64,000 bases of DNA from Calliopum simillimum (Eukaryota; Arthropoda; Insecta; Diptera; Lauxaniidae): contig OX638372.1 in the NCBI GenBank assembly GCA_951812925.1, positions 38,748,245 to 38,812,244 on the forward strand, written 5' to 3'. Below, piece by piece: positions 47,601 to 62,600 of this stretch. The notes under the pieces were generated by a model. It did no database searches. It had not been told where the DNA came from and saw only the letters and a list, made by a program, of their open reading frames with translations. Within the stretch, counting starts at the first letter, position 1; the number at the start of each line of letters is the position of its first letter. The translations under genes were made by a program, and so were the position numbers.

Positions 47601-50600
47601 CCATTGTGGCTATATTTAAAAATGTATCAAGAAAATCCCAATATTCACGCCATTCAATATTCTGTTCTTTTGCTAGCTCACGTCCGATTACTTCCAAGCC
47701 TTTTTCAGTGTCAGTTATTTTTATGTGACGTTCTTTAAAGCCTGGCGAATCGTACTGAGCATCACGTTCGTAAAAATTGCTATCATCAAGATTTTCTTTA
47801 ACGTTATTAAATATTACAGGTGATGGCACATTCTGTTGTTGACGATAAGTAAAGAAAATGTCTTTCTTTCTTTGTAACATTGGCGTTAGAGGATGCAGCG
47901 CTGATTTTAAAATGTCCGACCGTTGAGGTTTATTAGCGTTTGTTGGAAGCTCGAGATCTTTATTATTGTTGGCCTCAACTTCAACATGAGGCATGACTTC
48001 TTGAGCAGAATGAATTACATTTGAATGATTGCCATTCTGTTTATCAGCCACAGTACTGCACAAATTACTCTGATCTTTATTTTCAATGCTTGCATCAAAT
48101 TGTGGCGTGTGCTGTCCATTTTGAATGCTCAAATCCATTGGTGAGCCTTGTGGTGTACTTCTAAATAAGGATTTTCGTTGTAGCGAACATGTTGGAGTAT
48201 CAAAACTACGATTACCACCACCATGTGCTGGTGTACGCATTTTGACTGGTGAAATAAATGGACTGTTGGCTATTGCTGATGAGGTATTACTACCAAGACG
48301 TGGTGGCGTTTTCCAACGTCGACAAAATTGCTAAAGAAAAAAAAAAAAAAATAAATAAATAATCAACATTAAATTTCGCTCTCCAGTTATAGTTAATAGG
48401 TTAATAAATTAAAGTTTACCTTTGCTTGATCCTCTTTCATTGGGCCAGCCAATGCTTGAATTTTCACCTCTGGACTTAGAGGATCACAGTTGAGGTTCTA
48501 AAAAATTGAGTAATAGAATAGAATTTTATTTAATTGAATAAGAGATTAGATAGACTAAGATTCATCGCCGAATTTTAAATTGTATACCCTTCAATATGAC
48601 TTACTGGTGGATTAGTAGCAGAAAACGGTTGTCCTATATGTGGTGGTACGGCATTATCCACAGAACGAATAACAGGCACATAAAAGCGTTCTTCTAATAA
48701 TTGTTGGATTTTCTTAGCAAGTTCAGGAGTGGCATGTGGAGCGCGAGTGCAAATAATCTGCAAATAAAGTAAGAAATATCATAGCAAATGCTTAAGGGTT
48801 TAGAAAAACAGCTTTATAAAATTTAAAGCATATTAATAGCTTTTTTAATACCTCTTTTGGTAGCAAACCATCACTGTTCACTGTCATCTTGCATTCTGGA
48901 TAAGATGTCAAGACCTCGACCATATCGGCAGCACCATTTTTTGCAGCAAAATGTAAGGGCGTTTCGCTACGTCCCTTTTCAGGTATATTTAGATAATAGT
49001 CGAGCAAATTGGCAGCTAACTCCTTACACATTTTAATATCATTTTTTTTACCCGTAAGTATATCAACAAAATTTGGATCCGATACTGTTTGTAAAATTAA
49101 CTCCGCTATACGTGGTTTCTTGGAAATTGCGCATACATGCATTGCATTATAACGATAACCCTCCTTAAGTGCTGTTGGTGTATCACCAGAGCTAACTAGA
49201 AAACGTGGATTATCCCAAATTATTGATTTAACATGATCATAATCGCCAGATTCAATAAGTTTACGAAATTCGATCAGTTCTTGTTTAGTTGGAGCACGAA
49301 AGATGGCCTTTTCGACAGCTGCTGTGGAAGCTGTAAAGCAAGAGATTTTTAGTTTGTTTGAATGAAAAATGTTCACATTTAAATAAAAATTACTTTTGAC
49401 ATCATTATATTTTGTCTGCACTTCTTCATAACCAGTTTGCGCGTATTTAAAAGCTTCATCTGTGTTGCTGAATTCACGCAAACGTGCATCCTTATGCATT
49501 TTGAGCACTTTAAGAGCATCACCCTTTTTGCGAAAAACATATTGTGATTCAGCTGCAAAGAGAAAGATAGCAAAATTGTTAATCTCTGCGAAACTATTTT
49601 AAGGGAAAGCTAAAATGCTATAAGATATTTTAAAGAATTGAAAAAATGAATTCCATTACTAATTTTTCAAGAAATATCGTCTCGATTGAAGGTCAAGAGA
49701 TAGGAGATTATGTTTCCGTAATACTTCAAAAAATTGAATAGTTTTTATACACCATCAATAAATGAAAACTTTCAATGAAGTAAAAAAAAATATTTTGATT
49801 TCGAAAGATATAAAGTAGGTATCTTGCAATTATGTCCAAAATTAATTGTTATTCATTTCAAATGCTTTTTTTTTAGAACTATGCTGAAGTTATCCATTTT
49901 CAATCTAAAATATTGGTAAAAGTCCAAAAGTCTCGAAAAACTTCCAAAATATCGAAAAACATTTAAAATATCGGCAAGAGTTCAAAAATATCGAAAAATA
50001 TATAGAATATCGGTAAAGTCGAAAAACTACCAATATATCGGTAAAAGTCCAAAAGTATTGAAAAACATCCAAAACGTTGGTAAAAGTCCAAGTCTCGAAA
50101 AACGTCCAAAATATTGGTAAAGTATCAAAAAACATTTAAAATATCGGCAAAAGTCCAAAAATATCGGTAAAGTCGAAAAACAACCAATATATCGGAAAAG
50201 TCCAGAAGTATTGAAAAACATCCAAAATATCGATAAAAATCCAAAAGTATCGAAAAACATCTAAAATATTGGTAAAAGTTCAAAAGTGTCGAAAAACATC
50301 CAAAAGTCCAAAAATATCTAAAAACATCTAAAATATCGGTATAGTCGAAATACAACCAATAAATTGGTAAAAGTCCAAAAGTATTGAAAAACATCCAAAA
50401 TATTGATAAAAGTCCAAAAGTTTCGAAAAACATCCAAAATATTGGTAAAAGTATCGAAAAACATCTAAAATGTCGGGAAAAGTCCAAAAACATCGCAAAA
50501 CATCTAAAATTAAGATAAAGTCGAAAAACAACCAATATATCGGTAAAAGTCCAAAAATATTGAAAACCATTCAAAATATTTGTGGAAATCCAAGTCTCGA

Positions 50601-53600
50601 AAAAACATAAAATATCGGTAAAATTCCAAGAGTATCGAAAAATATCTAAAATATTGGTTTAAGTCCAAAAGTATTGAGAAACATATAAAATATCGTTTCA
50701 GAACGTCGACAGAGTGCAATAAAACAGATTTCTGGCAAGAGATAATAACAAAAAAATTTCTCTCACTCCATTGTCTCATTTACCATCTCAACACAGCATA
50801 ACACTGTGGGTGCTTGTTGTCGTTGTTGTTGTGTTGTTGTTGTATTTATATAGGAAATTTTGATTCTATCCTTAGATGTCTTAATGGCAACTTATGAGGA
50901 ACTTTTTTTCCTTTAAGTCATCACATGACCTTTCATATATATATAAAAAAAAAATCAAAATTCGATTAAATAGTTCGCTGGTAAATCGGGGGCACAAAAA
51001 AAATCGTTCACATACATATTTATATCGGCATTTCCACAGAAAGGTAAACCATGAGCCAACAATTTAAATCATATCTCTGAAACTATTTGGCGTACATAGA
51101 TGAGGTACATATGTAAAAAGCACCAAGACAAATAATGTGTACTGAAAAAAAAGGGGGTATCACGCCCCCACAAAAATCACACCTTCATATCTCTAAAAAA
51201 AATTTAACGCACATGAATGAGATTTGATACATGTGTACAGAGCGCCAGGACAAATTTTCACTGGGAAAAAGCACGATGCAACGCCTCGAAAAAAAAAATC
51301 ATAATTATGACATCCTTTTGGAAAAATTGATAATGCCATGTCAACTTAACAAGATAAGGTTCACCAACATTCACTGAAAAATCCTGGTTTTTTGAAAGAT
51401 TTTCAATTTAAAACTTGTATGGTGGAAAAATTTTCACGTATCGATTCAGATTATGATCAAAACAATGAAAAGTACAGAAGATATTTGAATCGAACAAAAT
51501 ACATTATAAAGTAATATTATTGCATAAGATTGTAAAAATAGTTGCACTAAAAAAATCTGACTTGTTTCCCTGAATTCTGACTTTCTTTGAATAGGCACGA
51601 AAATTATTTGTATTTTTGTCACGTTCGTTTTGTGTCTTTTGTTGCGTGTATCTTGGGAGCAGGACTTCGCCTGCTATTAACGTTGTCACTATTTATAGCG
51701 CTACCTAAGAGCTATAATGTAAAGTAAAAACTAAAATATAAATATGTATTACTTCCACTTTTTTGCACTTTAAACGTGTACGACGGTCACGTTCGTTACT
51801 AAGGAAACGCTTATATATAAATTCTTGTTTGAGGTACTTCACTGATCATAATAAAAAAACAAAATTAAGAAAATTCCTCTGGCGCATTTTTTTTAAATCG
51901 TATTTTCCGTTTTTGGTTGATTTGAGTTAAGTCAATACTAAGCTAAAAAAAAACTAAAATCAATAAAAATAAACACAAATATTAATTTTTTACTAACTTT
52001 TTGATGGTGAATTCAAATCTGGTGATGGAATTGCTCTATCACGTCAGATATCCTACTTTTTTTAAAAAAACGAAAAGATATGAATTGCATCACTTAAAAC
52101 AGCTGTAAGAAAAAACCATCGACTTGAAATGAACAAATCATAATGTCGACCGAGCGGGGGATCGGTCTTCTTGTACTAGTTATTAAATATTATTCTTTAG
52201 GTTATTGCATTTTGAGAAAAAAAAAATAAAAATCTTATTTAATAAATTAAGTAGTACTTAATTTACATGATCTTAATATTTCTAAAGTATTCAAGTTTAT
52301 TAAAAATGCACTGGGTCAAGTTTTACAAAAAACATTGTATTCTTTTGAGAACTTTATGTTAAATCAATTTAAAATGTTAAGATCCTATTACTATCTAGTT
52401 TTTGGCAACAATACAACAATGTTGTTGTCTAAAATGTAATTGCCAAAAAATTGTACTTTCAATTTTTATATTAAATAACTTGCAGACTAATTTTAATTTA
52501 TGTTTTTAAACTAAACAAAATAATTTTCACTTACATAGATTACAAACAAAATAAAGAGAGAGGTGAAAGAGAGAAAAATGTAGATATAATTTGTAAACAA
52601 AAAACAAAATGTTGATAACAAAATAAGACAAAAGCAAAAACATTAAGTCCCCTGCGAAATTTAAAAATAAACAAACAAATTTTTGTGCGTTTAAGAAAAT
52701 GCGAGTTTAACTATGAGGCACGTGTACAAAATCTATTTGCATGTTCAAGGCATTGCAAAAATATATTCGAAGGGTGTTGTTTAATTTAACTTATGATTTT
52801 CATTATTTCAGTATTAAATTACCAAATATTATTGTACATTATTCTTAACTAAATACTTAATAATTTATTGATGATTTTGTTAAAAGATGAAATAAGATAG
52901 AGCTACAATATAAGAAACTTGAACGTTTTTTAAAAGGCATTGGGCTACTATAAAAAAAAAAAAAATCATAACTGAAAACATTGTAAAAATTACCAGTTCA
53001 TAAAATACACAATTTTTATCAATTTATGAATTTATCTTAATTACAAGTGAAATATATAGCCAATAATTTTAATCGATATTATTATGCAAACAGGTAATTT
53101 AAAGAAAAACGCAATATAGTTAAGCAATTAAAAAAAAAGTAAAAAATCGTGTGACCTCGAAATTTAAATTTGCAAACAAACGTGATTAGAACTAAATAGA
53201 AACAGTGCTATTTTAGTAAACATCTTTTGATCACCCCTTGTACAATTACAGTGTATGTATGTTAACAAAGGTAATTTATATATGAACAATTGAAGAAACA
53301 CAAGTTATTGAATGATAGAACTTTTAACTTTTAACAAATGAAATTGTGATTTTCCACCTTAATTTATTTATTTCTACATATATTTTTTGATAAATTTTTG
53401 ATAAAGATTTTTTATTGCTAATTGAGAATTTCAGCTGTTTAGAAAAACAAAAGAAAATCATACGTTCAATGACGTTTGCATGGTTTTACTTTTACTTCTT
53501 GTTTTTTTAGCTGTTCTTTTGTAAAATTTGTTTTAATCATCGAGCCCAGTAGGAAATTGCACTAACTATAAAGCTTGTTTTTTAGCTTCGGTTAACCTTT

Positions 53601-56600
53601 CTGACATTGCATCATTGCCATATGAGATCATGGCCATTAAGTTCAACGTTTGTTGTTTACTTTATAGGAGTTATTTACTTGAAATGTCGTTCAAACTCAA
53701 TATTTTTTTGCTTGTTACGAAACATCAATTAAAAAGTATTAGCGTATTTATATTGGGTGTACAACTTAAAAAACGGAATTTTTTAGCGAAATTTGATGCT
53801 TTATTGTGGAAAAATGTTACAATATATTTTATTTAAAAGACTGTCCATTGGAAGCTACAACATTTCCCCATCTTTCAGGCAATTTATGAATTCCATCCCA
53901 AAAAAATTGCGCCGGATTGGCGGCCAAAAATGAATCTATCCAATTTTCGATATCATGAACTTAAGTGAAGCGTATTCCTGATAGGGCATTCTGCATCGAT
54001 CGGAACAAATGGTAGTCTGATGGTGCAAGGTCTGGGCTATAAGGCGGGTGAGGAAAAATTTGTATAAATTTCCCATCCGTTTTTTTCCAGGTAATTTTTG
54101 ACTGGGGCAGCAATATGTGGCCGAGCGTTATCGTGGTGGAAAATGATTGACTCATGTCTGGTCGCATACGTTGGCCGCTCTGCCTGGATTTTCTGCTTCA
54201 ATTGGATCAATTGTTGACGATAGAATTGAGCATTAATGGTTTGGCCACCTGGCAACAGCTCATAATGGATCACACCTAGCTGGTCCTGACCAGGACGTTC
54301 TTTGTCTTCGACATCAAAATAACCACTTTTAAACCACTCACAACAGCTTGATTCAGCTGGAGCATAGTCCCCATAAACTTCTACAAGAATGCGATGACTT
54401 TCGGCAGCTGTTTTCTTTGCAAAAAAATGACCCAACAGAACCTCCCGCAAATGCTGTCTTTTTCTCCAATTTTCGAAGTTATTCATCGTGAAAAATAATA
54501 ATGATGCACACAAGATAAAATTGTTTTGTTGACTGATTTTGACAGTTGTCAAATGTACCTTCAAAATGACGTATATATAAAGTTCGAGCTTTCACGATAT
54601 TTGTTAGTACGGACATCCACCGTCAAATTCCGGTTTTTAAGTTGTACACCCAATAATGCAAATTAATCACAATTGGTGTCTTGAGGTAAAAAGTTATATC
54701 TACATTGCAGTGCTTTAAAACTACTTTATTTGTGCCACATTTAGCTTTCCAGTTGTGGTAAGAAAATACGCTATTTGTGCTAAACCATGATTATTGGAGT
54801 GCTATGAGGTTCAGACCACTAACAATGCCATTGTAAAGCCAAAATAATAAAAGAAAATGTTCAATAAATACACCGCTCTATAGTTCAATCTCATATCCAC
54901 TCTTCTGTCTTAAAGCAAACACAGCAAGTGTCAAAGGGTTACCCGTTAAAGTGTTAGCTTTCATAAATAAATGCCATTAGGTACATCATGACAATAATTT
55001 CATTAATAAATTTTTTGGTCTTCATATTTATTTTAATAATGAAAAAGGACCAATTATTATAATCGACATTAAACTTTTGAATCAGTCACCAAATATTTAA
55101 TCATCAATCAACTGTAGGGCTTAACTATTTTATTGAGTGTCAATATATACTTGTTCAACTTATAAGTTCTACGTTAATCCCAAAATAATAACTAAATACT
55201 AAAACAAATAACTAAAAGTAATATTGTGACAGTTATTGCTTATTATTTGTACATTTTTCTCGTAGGGGTTTCAATTATTTGTGATGTGGGCGGATATGGA
55301 TACATCCGATTTTTGTGGCCTGACTTCATGTTGTTTTATTTAAATTTTTGTTTCTTTTTGTGGCTCATTTGGCCCATTTTGTTTGTCATATAGGAGCAAT
55401 AAACCTTTAACTGTGTGTTGCACTTTATACAAAATTATATGTTTATAAGTGAAACTGTAATATTTGGCTAAAATACCTATTAATTTGTTAATAATTAATC
55501 TTTCATAATTGTTGACAAAGTTGTTAAAAAAATTTCTTAACTTAGAATATTCATGTTAGGCAACAAAATATAAGGAAAGGCATTGTTAATTTAAAAAAAA
55601 GTACAAGTCACATAGTTATGTCAGAGTTAAGTATAACGTGGTATTTCTACATACTTAAGAACCTAATTGATAAAATAAAACCTTTCAAGTCTTTATAAAC
55701 GCTCATACATTTATAATATCAAAATCCGATTTTTTTTTTATTTTCTATTTGGGTGATTCTACTCTCGGGAGAATATTTTTCGGCTCAACGAATTTTACAT
55801 ACTTTTGGAAAAATATAGTATTTCATTGATTTAAGATCAAAACTAAACACCCAAAATTGTTCCTAGTACGACACTGAAAATTAACTCGATCTCAAAAGTA
55901 TTTCATGGAAAAACAGTTCTTTAAATTCGCAAATCCTCAGCCTCCTGGCATGTTTCTCAGACTTATGGGTTAGTAACTAATTCCGACAGTTTTTCCTTTT
56001 TGAAAAAATAAGAAAACTTAAAGCTGTTTCAAATATTTACTATATATTGGGTGTACAACTTAAAAACCGGAATTTGACGGTGGATGTCCGTACTAACAAA
56101 TATCGTGAAAGCTCGAACTTTATATATATGTCATTTTGAAGGTACATTTGACAGCTGTCAAAATCAGTCAACAAAACAGTTTTATCTTGTGTGCATCATT
56201 ATTATTTTTCACGATGAATAACTTCGAAAATTCGAGAAAAAGACAGCATTTGCGGGAGGTTCTGTTGGGTCATTTTTTTGCAAAGAAAACTGATGCGGAA
56301 AGTCATAGTTTGCTTATAGAAGTTTATGGCGACGATGCTTTAGGAAAAACACAGTGTTTTGAATGGTTTAAACGCTTAAAAAGTGCCGATTTTGACATCA
56401 AAGACAAAGAACGCCCAGGACAGCCAAAAAAGTATGAAGACGAAGAATTAGAGAAGCTACTCGATGAGGATTCGTGTCAAACACAAGACGAGCTTGCCAA
56501 ATCGTTGGGAGTGACTCAGCAAGCCATTTCGAAACGTTTGAAAGCCGCCGGATACATTCTGAAGCAAGGTAATTGGGTCCCCTATGAGTTGAAGCCGAGA

Positions 56601-59600
56601 GACGTTGAACGGCGCTTCTGTATGTCTGAAATGCTGCTTGAGCGCCATAAAAACAAATCATTTTTGCATCAGATTGTGACTGGGGATGAAAAATGGATCC
56701 ATTATGACAATCCCAAGCGCAAAAAGTCATACGTGAAAGCCGGCCAACCAGCCAAATCAACCTCGAAGCCAAATATCCATGGCGCCAAGGTTATGCTGTG
56801 TATTTGGTGGGATCAGAAGGGGCCGTTATATTATGAGCTGTTGAAATCGGGCCAGACAATCACAGGTGACCTGTACCGAATACAATTAATACGTTTGAAG
56901 CGTGCCATCATCGAAAAACGCCAGGAAAATGCGACCAGACACGAAGCAATAATTTTTCATCATGACAACGCTCGGCCGCATGTTGCAAGACCCGTGAAAA
57001 ACTATTTGGAAAATAGTGGATGGGAAGTTTTGGCTCACCCGCCTTATAGTCCGGACCTTGCTCCGTCTGACTTTCATTTATTTCGCTCGATGCAAAACGC
57101 CCTCACCGGAATACGCTTCACATCAGAGCAAGGCATCCGAAATTGGATAGATTCATTTTTGGCCGCCAAGCCGGCGCAATTTTTTTGGGATGGAATTCAT
57201 AAATTGCCTGAAAGATGGGGAAATGTTGTAGCTTCCAATGGACAATACTTTGAATAAAATATATTGTAACATTTTTCCACAATAAAGCATCAAATTTCGC
57301 TAAAAATTCCGGTTTTTAAGTTGTACACCCAATATATATACTTTTAGCTAATACCATTATGTTGTGCATAAGTGCTAGGTAGCACACGAGTTATTGTAAG
57401 GGTTTCCAGGATCATGTATATTTAATTGAAATTTGTTAAATTAAGAATTTATAATAAACTATTTTTTATAAAGAAAACGAGGATTTTGTTTCTCCCGTAA
57501 TTAAGTGCATTACTTTGTACGAGTGAACGTTATTCCGTGACTAGCACGTAATTAGGAAAATAAAGGAGTTTCAATTTTCGAAAATAAATGTATACTTAAA
57601 ATTTTTTTGTCACGTTATAAGTAAACTTTACTGAATTGAGTGATGTAATTACGGCATATGATTTTCTCTTTCGAAACTATAAATAATTGAGTACAATGTA
57701 AACAATTCTCTTACAAAGTTCATATATGCTATAAATTTTTTTTTGTGCAAGTGAACCTAATTACGTGACTATTTTTATTTAGTTGACTCCTTAATTTGGA
57801 ATGTGTACTTACTAATGTTTATTAAAAAAAGAAAAAAACACTATGTTTGCAAAATTAAAGATAAATAAATTTTAAAATAATAAAATCAAGAAACTTGATA
57901 TATTAGATGGTTGTTTAAAGAAAATAAATCAAATTTTAAGTTAGCATCTGCTTACGGATTTAGGTTCAACGCAAAATTTTATACCGGAATATGCAGTGTT
58001 TCTAAAAGTATAAAGAATTATTATAGCATAAGGGTTATGATGCTGAAATTTAGCACTAATCGACTCCGAATAAATCAATCTTGTGAAAAATTATACATCC
58101 GATCTCAAAATTGAGTTGTAAGACTTGGAATCGTTCTAGAAGTAGTGAGTACCTTAACATGCCGTAATTCGGTACACTTACCTTAAAGTTTTAATGTTAA
58201 ATAAAACTCAATTTCGCGTGTACTAAAAATAAGAAGTGTAATCAATACTGCTTCAATGTAACTGGCAAATTCTACTACATATTTATATTAAATTTAAAAA
58301 AAAAATCTTTTGTTGAACTTTGTCACTCGATTTTTACCTCAGCCTCCTGGCACATCAAAACATCTAAAAATTTATGCGAATGAACGAAGCAAAGTTATCA
58401 TAGAATCACATTCATTTGTCTCGGATCGTGGATATTTTAGTCTATACGCCGAGTTTTGTGTGTGAAATTGCATTATGGCCAGTTAAGTTCTTTGGACCCT
58501 AGCAAGTATTTTCGATAAAAATATATTTCGAAGGGAATTTTTATGACATTTACAGATTATAAATCCATAGCATTTACAGGTTATAAATCCATAGCATTTA
58601 CAGGTTATAAATCCATAGCATTTTACTGTAGAATACCATAATTTCGTCAATGAGCGTTGTATTGACGATTTATTGACTAAAAAATGGAAAAAATTTAAGT
58701 CTCCTGGAAACTTAAAGATCTAATTGTTGTTTTTAGTACCTAGCAAAACTAATTGGGATTTAACAAACAGCGCTTAGTAAAATTATTTCCTTAGTTACTC
58801 TCAGCTTCCTTTTTTTTTTTTTTTTTTTGACCGGCCCGTTTTGGAAAAGTACAAAAAACACATAAGTTGGACTTAGACTACTTGTGCCGAAAATAATGTA
58901 TTTCCCTTCCTTCGTGAGTAGAACCACCCATTTATCAATTACCTATTTTCAAAATCCAATTTAAATTATAAAGATATCTTTTTTTTCGAAATATCGTTAA
59001 CTGAAACATAGAAAATAAGTATTTTCTGACATTTTTTAACTTTTTAGCTAAGGATATTTTGGAGAAAAAAAGATATAGATATGGTTGATGTCAGAAATGT
59101 GGGAACGAGAAATAAAAAATTGTATATCAAAATATTTAAGAAAAACTGCTTGGCGCTCAATGTGATACATGAATATATTATTCTTAGAGATCGAATATGT
59201 AAATATTTTGTAGAGCTTAAGTTTCTTTACTTTTTTCATCAATTCGCGGTTTTAATAACGTAGGTTTTGAGTGATTTTTTGTTTATACAGCTCTTGAGTA
59301 TTGCATTGAAGGTTTTCCATTTAGCCTTACAATTTCAAATTGCCGGCTTAAGTTACGTTTAAGAAAACTCGAGCAAACCAGAAATATGTAGTTAGGTAAG
59401 TAACAATAAAAAACAACAACAACAAAAAACAAACACACTATTAAACATAGATCTAGTCATATTCAAAAAAGTTGAAAAATTAACAAGATTCGTGCCAATA
59501 TGAATGATAAATAAATGACATAGAGTATAAAAGTACAAAGTAGGCTACGAGACAAAGCTTAATAGTACTTGGTTACTAATAAGTGTCTTATCGAGATCTC

Positions 59601-62600
59601 AATAATAGCAAGTCGATGGCTTTAAAATCCATTAGAAAGTGCAATGAGGCGTTACAGCAACAAAAACAACAAAAAAAAAAGTTCCACGTCGTTGCAATAA
59701 CAAAGACCGGCCTATTGTGTGTCATCAAGAAAAGAAAAACTCGTTGCTACTCAGTATTCAAAGAATTATGATTACAATGAGATGTTGAACAGTGGGATTT
59801 AAAAAAAAAAAAAAACAAAACCCTGCTGTATCTTAAATGTTTTTCTATTTTTATTTTTACTTTTAATAGATTGACTTTGAAAAAAATTTTTGCTTAACCC
59901 ACTTACAATAGTGGTTTAAGGACTTAATATTTATGATCACAGAAATTTAAATATTTTTTTTTGCTAAAAATAAGCTGAGATTGCTTTTACAATAAAGGTG
60001 CAACAAAATGAATATTTTTTGTCGCGTGCATAGCTGAAAACCATGTTAATAGTTGAGAACAATTATGTAAACTCTTGATAATTTTGATGTAGTTGGTCGA
60101 TGTAATTTCCTTAATTTCGCATTAAATGTGAAAGTGCTCTTCGAAAATGTCAAATTTTTCTATAAATGAACAAACTTTCGTTTTCAATGGATCTGATAAG
60201 TACGACAGTGATTTCAATTTATGCACGATTGCATGTGATTTTTTATTTGCTTTCTAAATAAACTGCATATTTTCTTATTAATTTGTGATCGTTAGACTTG
60301 AATTTGTAACAAATTGGAGGATGATACCGATGGCTACTACGAAAAGTAGGATGATTCATTTGTCTATGCAGTGCGAAAACTAATAGAAGAAGATTATAAT
60401 TATAAAATTATCAGATCCCCCCAAAAAAAAGTCGTGTCGAAGGTGCTTTCAAAAACTTCCACACCATTGTAACAGCTGATAATAAATCATGAACCCGAAA
60501 CAAAAAAGAATCGACTGATTGGTTCTTTCCATTCGAAGAAAATCCAACAAAAGTTGTGCGAGTTCAGAGCGTTACGAAGCAAATGGGGTGTTTTTTCACG
60601 AAAGCCGGTAATGTAGCTAATGTCTGTTAGAAGTTTTTGATAAATTGAAAGTAACCAACCAAAACGACAAATAATTTTGCAACACGACAATTAAAGGGCG
60701 GTCTGGCGCAAACTGGTTTGTCAGGTAAGTCTGTACGTATGGACGGCAAAAGTCAAGTTTGCACAGTTCAAAAGTGCGACCTGTGCTTTCTTTGAATTTC
60801 CAAAGATTTTTTTGTAAATACAAACTAAGCTTGCGCACGCAAGTTCGAACGTGTGGACGGCGTACAGGCCGTGCCTTCAATCTAACGTTTAAATTACAGT
60901 CTTTAAATGCATTAATATTGCATGTGATAGCTCTGTCATGAAAACTATGCGTTTTTTTCATTTTGCTATGAAAATGAAGTTTACTGAAAACCGCACAGAC
61001 TTGCCTGTGTCGAGTGGACGTGATAAAAAAAGCATGCGCAAACTCTCTAGTTTGCACGAACTAGGTTTGCGCAGGTAAGGCAATACGTGTGGACGGCCCT
61101 TAAAGCGCTCAAACATCGTCTTAAACAAGCAAGTATTTGAGCACTCAAAAGATCGAATTGATGGATGAGCACATTTCCGATTTTTGGTCCAATTTCACAG
61201 AACTACTTCGAATTTTGTGAAAGAACCTTAGAACTATTCCCAACGGACTCAGAACTTCAACCAACTTCAGATGAATCCGACTTGGCACTCAATTGTGTTT
61301 CCAAAAATCAAAGATCAGATACGATTCACATCACCCGATGAAGCGATTGGCACTTTTTAAAACTCATGTTTTAGATCAATCATCTTCGGACTGGTCAAAG
61401 TGCTTCGACAAATGGTTTGAGCGCATGACGTCTGAAGAATCAAACCCAACTATCATAAAGATTTGCATCGAAAAATACTAGGATAACTACAGTGGCGGGC
61501 AAAACTATATACATAAGTTACATTTTTAAGTGAATTTGGTGAAACTTTTGCTTTATTGGAGATAAGCAAGTATGTAATTATTTTTACGTTACATGCCTTA
61601 AACTGTCTTCTTAAATTTATATAAAAAAAGTAAAGCTAATCCATATATTAATACGAAAGACAAAAATTTGTCCTACCTTTTTTACTATGTTAGAAATGGA
61701 GCACGACTTTGAATTATACACCATCAGAAAGGTATTTGTGTGTAAATGTGCACATAGTTAAAATTATTTTAATATTTTGCCATTAAGCCAGCTAAATTAA
61801 ATGGAAATTTTTTAATATTAACAACGACAAAATACGCAGTCACACAGAGCTGAAAAGAGGATACAGCACAAAGAGAAAGACAAAGAGCTGACACTGACTT
61901 CGTGTTTTTTTTTTTTCTATTGGTTTCACATTTGTCGTTGGGCATGATAAATGAGCTTTTATATTTTGTGCAAAATAGAAAAAAAAAAATACTACTAAAA
62001 CTGTCCAAAAAGTACCAAAATTATTAAATAAATGTGTGGTCAAATTTAGACCATTGGCCGATTATAGTTAAAATAAAAAAAACAAAAGCAAAATTCAATT
62101 TTTCGCCAGCAACATTTATCCAGTTTTGTACATTTTAGTTGTTAGGCAAATTAGTACTACGTCCAAAGTCCTCTGTTTGCTAAAATATGTCAGCATTCTT
62201 TCCACTAAATTCTGTATAGTTTCGCGTGGAATTATGGCACACTTACTTTTTACTTTTTCCCAGAGTTCGGCCATATAAGTTGGAGCACGTCAATAGTGTC
62301 AAAGCATTCTCTTTACAATAGCCCATAATTGTTCAATTCGATTTAGATCTGGGCTTTGTGCAGGCCCTGCACAGTTTGAAATTGATGTTTTGATTTGTTA
62401 ATAATCACAGTATGTTTCGGATCACCAGACTTTGGAAACACTATCCCATCTACTAGAGAAGCGCACTCTTCAACGAAATTGGGTTAGTTTGTCATGCTAC
62501 AGGCTGAGTTAGTCTTCCTGAATCATAATCTCATCGACCAATGGGCCAAGGTTTCACTGTGTGAAACATACCCACGCCAATTATAATAGTGGTGTAAGTC

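Noticed and set aside
47204..47728. 174-residue plus-strand frame
   Set aside because: It is the antisense shadow of the long Ankle2 exon 6.
50027..50779. Several Phe/Tyr-rich minus-strand frames
   Set aside because: They are produced by the 40-bp minisatellite read in different frames.
39229..62043. Related small membrane-like frames in the two repeat D copies
   Set aside because: They share only the end (FQLCVTAYFVV) and differ in frame upstream; the similarity is explained by DNA repeat homology.
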